A DNA stretch of 6,045 bases from the NCBI GenBank assembly GCA_902774655.1, contig CACYJD010000038.1, positions 1 to 6,045 of the forward strand, read 5' to 3'. The translations under genes and the position numbers were made by a program. Within the stretch, counting starts at the first letter, position 1. Every line of letters starts with the position of its first letter. The notes beneath the pieces were generated by a model. It searched no databases and was not told the DNA's origin. It worked only from the letters and a program-made list of their open reading frames with translations. The DNA comes from an uncultured Erysipelotrichaceae bacterium. Lineage in GTDB: Bacteria; Bacillota_I; Bacilli_A; RFN20; CAG-826. Of the stretch, positions 1-5,105 are shown in pieces.

Positions 1-117
1 GCAAGAGCAGAAGAACGCTTATCAAGCGATTCTCCTGATATTGATAGAAAACGCGCTAAACTAGCTTTAGTTCGCGCGTTATTAAGAATTAATGTTGCTT
101 TATTAGGCAAAGATTAA
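1..117 (+). CDS. atpC: F1F0 ATP synthase epsilon subunit, C-terminal end (partial)
   Basis: The open frame entering from the left edge encodes the last 38 residues of a protein and ends in TAA. It reads as the C-terminal helical hairpin of the F1 epsilon subunit: an ARAEERL stretch, then DIDRKRAKLALVRALLRI, matching the family pattern of Ala/Arg-rich helices with a D-x-x-RA turn. In the family, epsilon sits on the gamma stalk and its C-terminal helices act as a brake on ATP hydrolysis. It is normally the last gene of the atp operon, which fits the terminator seen just downstream. Its stop codon (115-117) overlaps the stop of the convergent lipoprotein gene. Only the tail is visible, so the call rests on the C-terminal pattern and on position. 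Confidence 0.82.
   Translation, partial: ARAEERLSSDSPDIDRKRAKLALVRALLRINVALLGKD
48..80 (-). terminator. Candidate terminator of the lipoprotein gene, inside atpC
   Basis: Read on the minus strand, AACGCGC (80-74) pairs with GCGCGTT (56-50), a 7-bp GC-rich stem. Inside it AACTA pairs with TAGTT around a 4-base loop, giving about 12 bp in total with a small internal asymmetry. The descending arm runs into TTTTCT. The stem is strong but the T-run is short. It lies about 35 bp past the lipoprotein stop codon, within the 3' end of atpC. The same bases also encode conserved RKRAKLALVRA residues of AtpC, so the pairing could be coincidental. Confidence 0.4.
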
Positions 118-926
118 TCGGTTAAGAATTGAACAGCTTCATCGTGATTATTAGTTACGTGTAACGAGGCTGTTTTTTCTTTGTTTTCAAATTTATATAG
201 GGTTAGTTTTCCTAACTCTCCAACTCCAAGAACAGTTAGTAGACTTACTTTATCTGCTTCAGACCATTCGGCAATATTAAGCACTGCTACATCTTTATTT
301 AATGAATTAACAGTTTCTTCAACATGAAGGTGATATGCGTTAGCGTAATCGTCATCGTCTCTATCGTATAAGACTGCTTTGAAGGTTTTCTTATCATTAA
401 TAAAAGTACTAAAGGATGCAAATTTATTAAATGAGTAAACCTTGGTATCTACTACGTAATCTTTAATAGCGTTACAAAGCATGGTATCTCCATCGTATCT
501 TGAATATGGGATATTTAATGCTCCTGTATTTTTGCTATAAACAAAGATTGTAGGGAATAATATTTGATTATCAGGATAGAAATCATCGTGATATAGTGCT
601 GCAAATTCCTTAAAATCTTCCTTTTGAGTTTCAGCATCAATCGCATATACGACTTGTTTTGTATTGGCGACATATTTTGCTAGTCTAGGTGTGGTTAAAC
701 TACACGCATAACAACTAGCCTCTTTTGTATACAAAATGAATGATTCTTTTGAATTTATTAAATTAGTGATTGTGTTTATATCAGCAGTTCTAAAAGCGTT
801 ATCAACAGTGATACTTTCTTCGTAATAAAGATCACCATTAATGTAAGCTGGAACACTTGAGATTTTTTGCCCACAACTAGTTAGTAATAGTGGCAATAAT
901 GCTAATAACGATATACTTTTCTTCAT
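114..926 (-). CDS. Lipoprotein with two thioredoxin-like halves, one CxxC
   Basis: I do not recognise a named gene. From the ATG at 926 the product is 270 aa with a type II signal peptide: two Lys, a Leu-rich core and lipobox L-T-S-C with the lipidated Cys at residue 18, so it should be anchored on the outside of the membrane. The mature protein has a thioredoxin-like order: a strand (SFILYTKEAS), CYAC (72-75), a helix, a strand (VVYAID) and a likely cis-Pro loop in LFPTIFVY (about residue 125). The C-terminal half repeats the strand-helix-strand plan (FKAVLYDR..., DVAVLNIAEWSEAD..., LTLYKF) but has an acidic run DDDD where the cysteines would be. An extracytoplasmic thiol-disulfide role is inference. 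A GTG at 932 could add two residues, but MKK at 926 is the better signal-peptide start. Neither start has a Shine-Dalgarno sequence. The gene is convergent with atpC and divergent from ppa. Confidence 0.8.
   Translation of the reverse strand: MKKSISLLALLPLLLTSCGQKISSVPAYINGDLYYEESITVDNAFRTADINTITNLINSKESFILYTKEASCYACSLTTPRLAKYVANTKQVVYAIDAETQKEDFKEFAALYHDDFYPDNQILFPTIFVYSKNTGALNIPYSRYDGDTMLCNAIKDYVVDTKVYSFNKFASFSTFINDKKTFKAVLYDRDDDDYANAYHLHVEETVNSLNKDVAVLNIAEWSEADKVSLLTVLGVGELGKLTLYKFENKEKTASLHVTNNHDEAVQFLTD
132..182 (+). terminator. Intrinsic terminator of the atp operon, inside the lipoprotein gene
   Basis: On the plus strand AACAGCTTC (132-140) pairs with GAGGCTGTT (166-174), a 9-bp stem with one T-G wobble. 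The loop holds a second small hairpin, GTTA/TAAC at 154-165. The stem is followed at once by TTTTTT-C-TTT (173-182). It starts 15 bp after the atpC stop and lies antisense within the last codons of the convergent lipoprotein gene. It most likely ends atp operon transcription. Confidence 0.65.
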
Positions 927-936
927 AAGCACAACT

Positions 937-959
937 ATTATATGTGAGTTTGAATTATA
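937..959 (-). promoter_or_regulatory. Candidate -10 elements for the lipoprotein gene
   Basis: Two exact TATAAT hexamers occur on the minus strand, at 942-937 and 959-954. Neither has a convincing TTGACA-like -35 at 16-18 bp, and neither is an extended -10. Use of the proximal one would place the transcript start around 930, only a few bases before the ATG at 926 and almost leaderless. The distal one would give a leader of about 20 nt without a Shine-Dalgarno. Either is plausible in such AT-rich DNA, and chance matches are also likely. Confidence 0.35.
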
Positions 960-970
960 TTACTAGAATA

Positions 971-993
971 TTAATTCAGTGGACTATATGGTC
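971..993 (-). repeat. Inverted near-copy of the pre-trmL element
   Basis: Read on the minus strand this is GACCATATAGTCC followed by ACTGAATTAA. It matches the element before trmL over ATATAGTCCACT plus AATT. The core on the plus strand, GACTATATGGTC (982-993 region), is itself a palindrome apart from one T-G pair. It lies in the divergent region, upstream of the lipoprotein gene's candidate -10 elements, where an operator would be expected. Evidence is limited to the similarity. Confidence 0.28.
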
Positions 994-1051
994 TTTAATC
1001 GCTCGTATTGCATCTAAAAGTGTCATAAATAGGCAACGCTCAAATCGATAT

Positions 1052-1080
1052 TTGTCTATTAACAAATAAGAAGTTATAAT
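1052..1080 (+). promoter_or_regulatory. Promoter of the ppa-degV-trmL cluster
   Basis: TTGTCT (1052-1057, 4 of 6 consensus bases) and a perfect TATAAT (1075-1080) are separated by 17 bp, the ideal sigma-A spacing. Transcription would begin near 1087, leaving a leader of about 23 nt that contains the ppa ribosome binding site AAAGGA (1095-1100). Confidence 0.65.
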
Positions 1081-1109
1081 ATTCATATAAATCGAAAGGA
1101 TTTTTTAAT

Positions 1110-1670
1110 ATGAACATATGGCATCGTGCTGATCCTAGCAAAATCACGCCAGAAAGTTTTCTAGCGTGTATCGAAATTTCAAAAGGTAGTAAAAACAAAT
1201 ACGAATTAGATAAGTACTCCGGTGCTTTAATTCTTGACCGTGTTTTATATACATCTACTCACTATCCACAAAACTATGGTTTTATTCCTAGAACCTATGC
1301 TGGTGATGGTGACCCACTTGATGTATTAGTTATTTGTAGTGAACCAATCGTACCACTAGCATTAGTAGAAGCTTATCCAATTGGTATGCTTGAAATGATT
1401 GATAGTGGTGCAGTTGACACAAAAATCATCGCAATTGCTAAAAACGATCCAGTATTTAACTCATTTACTGATATCAAATCTATTCCTGATCACTTACTTC
1501 AAGAAATCAAACACTTCTTTAAGGTTTATAAACAACTAGAAGGTAAAGATACTGAAGTTAATAGAATTCACGGTCGTGCTTTAGCAATGGAAACAATTCA
1601 AACTTGTATCGACGCATACAATAAGAAGTTCCCAGATAAATATAAAGATTATAGAGTAAAACAAGACTAG
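1110..1670 (+). CDS. ppa: Inorganic pyrophosphatase, family I
   Basis: This soluble cytoplasmic enzyme hydrolyses pyrophosphate to phosphate, pulling biosynthetic reactions such as tRNA charging and nucleic acid synthesis forward. The 186-aa product has the family I signature DGDPLDVLV at residues 66-74, with the metal ligands D66, D68 and D71. The other active-site residues known from the E. coli enzyme are present in order: E22, K30, E32 and R44, Y52 and Y56, D98, D103 and K105, and the Y140-K141 pair. Length is typical. The start is fixed by AAAGGA nine bases upstream and by the familiar N-terminus (MNIWH...ITPE). It is the first gene of a likely operon, with degV beginning 14 bp after its TAG stop. 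Nothing looks broken; a catalytically normal enzyme is expected. Confidence 0.96.
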   Translation: MNIWHRADPSKITPESFLACIEISKGSKNKYELDKYSGALILDRVLYTSTHYPQNYGFIPRTYAGDGDPLDVLVICSEPIVPLALVEAYPIGMLEMIDSGAVDTKIIAIAKNDPVFNSFTDIKSIPDHLLQEIKHFFKVYKQLEGKDTEVNRIHGRALAMETIQTCIDAYNKKFPDKYKDYRVKQD

Positions 1671-1684
1671 TTGAGGTTACTGAT

Positions 1685-2578
1685 ATGGCTAAATACCAGA
1701 TTTTTACTGACTCATGCTCTGACATGACTCCAGAGATGAGATACCCCAATAACATTGATTATTTTAGAATGGTTATCAATGTAAGAGGTGAAGACCTTGA
1801 AGCAGACTTAGATTATAAGGCATATTCTGCTCAAGAGATTTACGATTGGATTGAAGATTTAAACAATAGATGTAAAACATCTCTTATTCAAGTTGGTGAA
1901 TTCATTAAAAGAATGAGACCTTATCTAGAAAAAGGTATCGATGTTTTTTATATCGCAGTCACAAGTGTATTAAGTGGATCTTACAATACATTTAGATTCG
2001 CTAAAGAAGAACTTGAAAAAGAATTCCCAGATAGAAAGATTATTGCTTATAACTCCACTAGAGCAGGCATGGCTTTAGGTATGATGGTTCTTGATGCTGC
2101 TAAGATGCAACAAGAAGGTAAAGAGATTGAAGATATCATTGAATATTTCGATAGAGATAAACAAAAATACAATCTTTGTGGTACCCTTGCCACTTTAAAA
2201 TATCTTAAGGCTGCTGGCAGAGTAAGCAACGCTGCAGCATTCTTTGGAGACATCATTGGTATTAAACCAATTATTTATGGCGATACAATGGGTCACAACT
2301 ACGTCGTTAAAAAAGTTAAAGGTATGCGTACCGCTTTAGATACATTAGTTGAGCACGTTAAAGATATTACTGAAGGTATCGAGCATCCAGTAATTTATCT
2401 TGGTCAAGGTAAAGCTCAACAAAGCGTTGATTATTTAACTAAACGTTTTAAAGAAGAACTTGGTGCTACAGTAATTGATTACTGGATTGGACCTATCATT
2501 GGTATCAACTGTGGTCCTGGTGTTATCCATATTTGTTGTATGGGTAAACCTATGACTTTAACTGCTCCAGAAGAGTAA
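1685..2578 (+). CDS. DegV family fatty-acid-binding protein (FakB-like)
   Basis: DegV/FakB proteins bind a fatty acid and, in Firmicutes, present it to the kinase FakA for conversion to acyl phosphate. This 297-aa product has the family layout: the N-terminal FTDSCSD strand-turn, KTS (64-66) matching the usual TSqP loop, TSVLSGSYNT (93-102) matching the lipid-contacting S-x-LSG-T-Y loop, the AGR-V-S motif at 177-181 followed by GDIIGIKPI, and a C-terminal GIN-CGPG (273-279). In most family members that last motif reads G-x-HTGPG; here the His is replaced by Asn275, which may change how the carboxylate is held. The start has GAGG 8 bases upstream (1673-1676). It sits 14 bp after ppa and 27 bp before trmL, probably on one transcript. 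FakA is not in the window, so which lipid and which kinase are unknown. Confidence 0.9.
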   Translation: MAKYQIFTDSCSDMTPEMRYPNNIDYFRMVINVRGEDLEADLDYKAYSAQEIYDWIEDLNNRCKTSLIQVGEFIKRMRPYLEKGIDVFYIAVTSVLSGSYNTFRFAKEELEKEFPDRKIIAYNSTRAGMALGMMVLDAAKMQQEGKEIEDIIEYFDRDKQKYNLCGTLATLKYLKAAGRVSNAAAFFGDIIGIKPIIYGDTMGHNYVVKKVKGMRTALDTLVEHVKDITEGIEHPVIYLGQGKAQQSVDYLTKRFKEELGATVIDYWIGPIIGINCGPGVIHICCMGKPMTLTAPEE

Positions 2579-2581
2579 AAA

Positions 2582-2605
2582 ACACTATATAGTCCACTAA
2601 ATTGA
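2582..2605 (+). repeat. Palindrome before trmL, near-repeat of a site upstream of the lipoprotein gene
   Basis: The short degV-trmL gap contains the perfect palindrome ACTATATAGT (2584-2593) followed by CCACTAAATTGA up to the trmL ATG. The minus strand at 993-971 carries a related sequence. The two share the exact 12-mer ATATAGTCCACT, and most of the remaining differences are transitions. No Shine-Dalgarno is present here. This could be an operator or a structural element in the mRNA, or a chance match in AT-rich DNA. Confidence 0.3.
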
Positions 2606-3106
2606 ATGATCCACATTATTTTATATCACCCAGAAATCCCTGCTAATACAGGTAATATTTTAAGAACTGCAATGGCGACCGGAAGTGCAGTGCACATCAT
2701 CGGTCCATTACCATTTTCCATTGACGATAAAGCCTTAAAAAGAGCGGGTATGGATTATATAAAAGAAGCGAATTTCGATTATTATGATTCATACGAAGAA
2801 TTTGAAAAGAAATTTAAAGATAAAGAAATATTCTATGTCACTAAATATGGCGATTACGTATATAGCGAAGTAGATTTTTCTAATCCATACTTAGATGTTT
2901 ATATCATGTTCGGCAGGGAATCCACTGGTATAGATAAAGAAATACTCAGTGCTCACAAAGATCACACTTTAAGAATTCCAATGTTATCTACTGCGAGAAG
3001 CTTGAATTTATCTAACTCTGTTGCAATAGTGACATATGAAATTTTAAGACAAAAAAGATTCCCTTCTTTAGCTTCTCACGACATGATTAAAAAATATAAA
3101 ATTTAA
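2606..3106 (+). CDS. trmL: tRNA (cytidine/uridine-34-2'-O)-methyltransferase, SPOUT family
   Basis: TrmL (YibK; CspR in Bacillus) uses S-adenosylmethionine to methylate the 2'-hydroxyl of the wobble nucleotide in certain leucine tRNAs. The 166-aa product is full length for the family and shows the three SPOUT motifs in order: NTGNILRTA (14-22), MFGRESTGI (101-109) and IPM...RSLNLSNSVAI (124-141), which together form the knotted SAM pocket. The N-terminus HIILYHPEIPANTGN is characteristic. An in-frame TGA directly before the ATG fixes the start, yet there is no Shine-Dalgarno, so translation may depend on coupling to degV or on an unstructured start region. It is the last gene of the ppa cluster and its TAA overlaps the stop of the convergent NFACT gene by four bases. 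Confidence 0.93.
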   Translation: MIHIILYHPEIPANTGNILRTAMATGSAVHIIGPLPFSIDDKALKRAGMDYIKEANFDYYDSYEEFEKKFKDKEIFYVTKYGDYVYSEVDFSNPYLDVYIMFGRESTGIDKEILSAHKDHTLRIPMLSTARSLNLSNSVAIVTYEILRQKRFPSLASHDMIKKYKI

Positions 3107-4428
3107 TTCACTCTAATAGCAGTTGCGAAGTGAACTTTAGATTCTTCTCTAATACTATTCAGTTTGATAACTGAGTAGTTTTTTATTTTTGCTTCACCTA
3201 ACGTGGAGCCTCTTCTAATATTTTTCTTACGTGTATAAATAACTTCTCCAGAAGTGGCGTGAGAGCAAATTAAGGCGACTTCTGCAGCGTAAATGAGTTC
3301 GTTATCGGTAGGTTTAGGGTTACAAATAATGATATGAGAACCTGATTTATCTTTGATGTGAACCCATGTAAAATCACGATTGAGTTTCATTACAAAACTA
3401 AGATAGTCATTTTGAGAAGCATTTCGACCAAAATAGAAAATCGTGCCATTTAAATTAAGTTTATATGGCTTATTGAATTCCGTCTCTTTTGTTTCTCTTT
3501 TCTTGTGATGAGAGGTTAATTCATTAACTAACTTATCCATCTCTTTTTCATTTGAGACATCGATTCTAGACAAAATAGCTTCATATCTTTCTAACTCTAA
3601 CTTTGCATTAGTGAGGTTTTCTAGGTTTCTATTAATGGTTTCTTTGGCTTTTTTGGAACTCTTATATAAAAGTTGCGTATTTTCTAATAATGTTTTGGTT
3701 TCATCTAGTTGCACTAAATCGCCATAGACATCTACTTCTTTATAATGCCCCTTGAGATTTAACCCTATAGTGAAAATTGCATCAGCCGTTTCGTTACATT
3801 TGAGATTAACTTCAGCTTTAGCTTTGTCCGCTTCAATGTTGCCTATCTTCCTATTAATAGATTTGATTTTTCCTTTAATAGATTTAATGAAATCACCGTA
3901 TTTTTCTTTTTTACGTATATCTATTTCATTATTGAAATGTTCCTCAATTACTTTATCGTTTATTTCTTCCTCTCCATCAAAGAATTCAATTGGTTCATTA
4001 TCGTATTTAAACATCGAAACCACTTCGTTCTTTTTAGAGTCAAGAAGCCTAATATTTCCTTTAAATGGAATAAGCTTAACTTCTAAATAGAAATGTTCTT
4101 TATCTAGGTCTTCTGGATCGATTTCAATAGTGAGACAAAAGTCCGATTCATTGAGGTATATGGCCTTAAATTGTGAATTTCCTATCTCTTTTTTAAGTTT
4201 TAAAAGGAAAGGAGATTCAAAACTGGAAAAGAAAAATCTAGAGTCAGTTACGTACACTAATGGGAATCTTTTATTTAATGATATTACGAGTAATTTTTTC
4301 TCTACGTGTTGGAATGGAAACACCAGAGTTTCATTATTTAAAAGAATTGGAGAATAAAGCGATTCATCGCGATATTTTTCTTCAATTGATTTCAAATATT
4401 TTGCTAACTCAGAATGTTTGACTTTCAT
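3103..4428 (-). CDS. Short NFACT-family (RqcH/FbpA-like) ribosome quality-control protein
   Basis: RqcH/Rqc2 proteins bind stalled 60S/50S-peptidyl-tRNA complexes; bacterial RqcH brings tRNA-Ala to add an alanine tail that marks the peptide for degradation. This 441-aa product has an NFACT-N-like region (about 1-140), a charged helical and coiled-coil middle (about 165-315) that includes the family's LDETKTLLENTQLLYK-type segment (241-255), and a clear NFACT-R domain (about 328-425) with GRNASQNDYLSF, W355-H357 and SGSHIII (362-368). It is about 130 residues shorter than Bacillus RqcH: the helix-hairpin-helix region between NFACT-N and the coiled coil seems absent. The functional Asp-Arg pair appears as D96-F97, and the MGRHSN motif as PFKGN (121-125). 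The ATG has a weak AGAAAG ten bases upstream. It is divergent from gmk, as part of a neighbourhood shared with Bacillus. NFACT membership is confident; true alanine-tailing activity is doubtful. Confidence 0.85.
   Translation of the reverse strand: MKVKHSELAKYLKSIEEKYRDESLYSPILLNNETLVFPFQHVEKKLLVISLNKRFPLVYVTDSRFFFSSFESPFLLKLKKEIGNSQFKAIYLNESDFCLTIEIDPEDLDKEHFYLEVKLIPFKGNIRLLDSKKNEVVSMFKYDNEPIEFFDGEEEINDKVIEEHFNNEIDIRKKEKYGDFIKSIKGKIKSINRKIGNIEADKAKAEVNLKCNETADAIFTIGLNLKGHYKEVDVYGDLVQLDETKTLLENTQLLYKSSKKAKETINRNLENLTNAKLELERYEAILSRIDVSNEKEMDKLVNELTSHHKKRETKETEFNKPYKLNLNGTIFYFGRNASQNDYLSFVMKLNRDFTWVHIKDKSGSHIIICNPKPTDNELIYAAEVALICSHATSGEVIYTRKKNIRRGSTLGEAKIKNYSVIKLNSIREESKVHFATAIRVN
3154..3190 (+). 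terminator. Intrinsic terminator of the ppa-degV-trmL cluster, inside the NFACT gene
   Basis: ACTATTCAG (3154-3162) pairs with CTGAGTAGT (3171-3179), nine base pairs with one G-T wobble around the 8-base loop TTTGATAA. It is followed by TTTTT-A-TTTTT (3180-3190). This is a textbook plus-strand terminator about 48 bp after the trmL stop. It lies antisense within the C-terminal codons of the convergent NFACT gene. Confidence 0.8.
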
Positions 4429-4449
4429 AACCAGAAATCTTTCTAATAG

Positions 4450-4455
4450 ATTATA
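4450..4455 (-). promoter_or_regulatory. Candidate -10 element for the NFACT gene
   Basis: A TATAAT hexamer lies on the minus strand at 4455-4450, about 21 bp before the ATG at 4428. No good -35 hexamer is present at the proper distance. Start near 4443 would leave a leader of roughly 15 nt containing the weak AGAAAG ribosome binding site (4444-4439). Confidence 0.35.
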
Positions 4456-4464
4456 ACTTAATTA

Positions 4465-4493
4465 TTGTTAATATCATAGATATTTACTATAAT
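4465..4493 (+). promoter_or_regulatory. Promoter of gmk-priA, predicted to give a leaderless transcript
   Basis: TTGTTA (4465-4470, 4 of 6 consensus bases) and a perfect TATAAT (4488-4493) are spaced by 17 bp. The expected start point, about seven bases after the -10, falls at or next to 4500, the A of the gmk ATG. No Shine-Dalgarno exists upstream of gmk, which agrees with a leaderless message. Confidence 0.6.
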
Positions 4494-4499
4494 CAAAAT

Positions 4500-5087
4500 A
4501 TGCAAAACAACAAAAAACGTGGCTTACTAATTATTATTTCTGGCCCTAGCGGAGTGGGCAAGGGAACAGTCCGCAAAGAATTTATGTCAGATCCATCCCT
4601 TAATCTTTTTTATAGTGTCTCCATGACTACTAGACAAATGCGTCCAGGAGAGCAAGATGGTGTCGATTATTACTATGTTTCTAAAGAGGAATTCCAAAGA
4701 AATATAGATATTAACAACTTCTTAGAATGGGCGGAGTTTGTTGGTAATAGATACGGAACACCAAAAGATAAAGTTAATATGAAAAGAGATGAAGGCAAAA
4801 ACGTTGTCCTCGAGATTGAAGTTAATGGTACAGACCAAGTACTTAAAAATCTCGAAGGTGACGATATCGTCTCAATATTTATCGTACCTCCTTCTTTAGA
4901 AGAGTTGGAGAATAGACTTCGCAATAGAGGTACAGAAACGGATGAAGTTATTAAACGCAGAATTGAAACTGCAAGCAAAGAACTTAAACTCCAAGATCAC
5001 TATCAATATGTCGTCGTAAATGACGAAGTTTCTAGAGCAGCGGAGGAAATTAAAAACATCATTCGTTCAAGAATGCACAAAGCTTAA
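4500..5087 (+). CDS. gmk: Guanylate kinase
   Basis: Gmk phosphorylates GMP (and dGMP) to GDP with ATP, an essential step of guanine nucleotide supply in the cytoplasm. The 195-aa product is of normal length. It has the P-loop GPSGVGKGT (15-23), the GMP-binding block SVSMTTR (39-45) leading into the guanylate kinase signature T-T-R-x2-R-x2-E-x2-G-x2-Y-x-Y-V (43-60), the EWAEFVGNRYGTP segment (76-88), and a lid region RGTETDEVIKRR (143-154) with catalytic arginines. The usual LEIDVQGA stretch reads LEIEVNGT (104-111), a conservative departure. The start is constrained because no other ATG, GTG or TTG precedes the P-loop closely in frame. The start has no ribosome binding site. priA follows after 18 bp and is probably cotranscribed. 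Confidence 0.96.
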   Translation: MQNNKKRGLLIIISGPSGVGKGTVRKEFMSDPSLNLFYSVSMTTRQMRPGEQDGVDYYYVSKEEFQRNIDINNFLEWAEFVGNRYGTPKDKVNMKRDEGKNVVLEIEVNGTDQVLKNLEGDDIVSIFIVPPSLEELENRLRNRGTETDEVIKRRIETASKELKLQDHYQYVVVNDEVSRAAEEIKNIIRSRMHKA

Positions 5088-5093
5088 TAAATT

Positions 5094-5105
5094 AGAAAGG
5101 GCGAT
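5094..5105 (+). promoter_or_regulatory. priA ribosome binding site, 5' arm of a stem that can hide it
   Basis: AGAAAGGG (5094-5101) ends four bases before the priA ATG and is a fair Shine-Dalgarno that fixes this start. The same bases form AAAGGGCGAT (5096-5105), exactly complementary to ATCGCCCTTT at 5152-5161 within priA codons. Folding would bury the binding site and put the ATG at the edge of the loop. Confidence 0.55.

Noticed and set aside
927..932. GTG start at 932 for the lipoprotein
   Set aside because: It adds only Met-Leu before MKK, has no better ribosome binding site, and a signal peptide beginning MKK is the standard form. It cannot be excluded.
933..1109. Possible riboswitch or small RNA in the divergent region before ppa
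   Set aside because: The predicted ppa leader is only about 23 nt, and I see no known riboswitch core or strong stem. The rest of the region looks like promoters and spacer apart from the palindrome reported.
1558..1755. Minus-strand 65-aa open frame across the ppa-degV junction
   Set aside because: It overlaps two well-supported genes on the other strand, has no ribosome binding site and no recognisable protein features.
2047..2256. Minus-strand 69-aa open frame inside degV
   Set aside because: Shadow of a conserved coding region; the antisense of the Ala-rich helix gives an artificial Leu/Ala-rich peptide.
3054..3069. Minus-strand hairpin AAAGA/TCTTT followed by Ts, as a terminator for the NFACT gene inside trmL
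   Set aside because: Only five mostly A-T pairs; too weak to call in such AT-rich sequence.
3752..4357. Plus-strand open frames of 112 and 75 aa within the NFACT gene
   Set aside because: They lie antisense to the coiled-coil and N-terminal parts of NFACT. The apparent hydrophobicity comes from the complement of Lys/Glu-rich codons.
4673..4978. Minus-strand 101-aa open frame inside gmk
   Set aside because: Antisense to conserved guanylate kinase sequence, Ser/Leu-rich as expected for a shadow frame.
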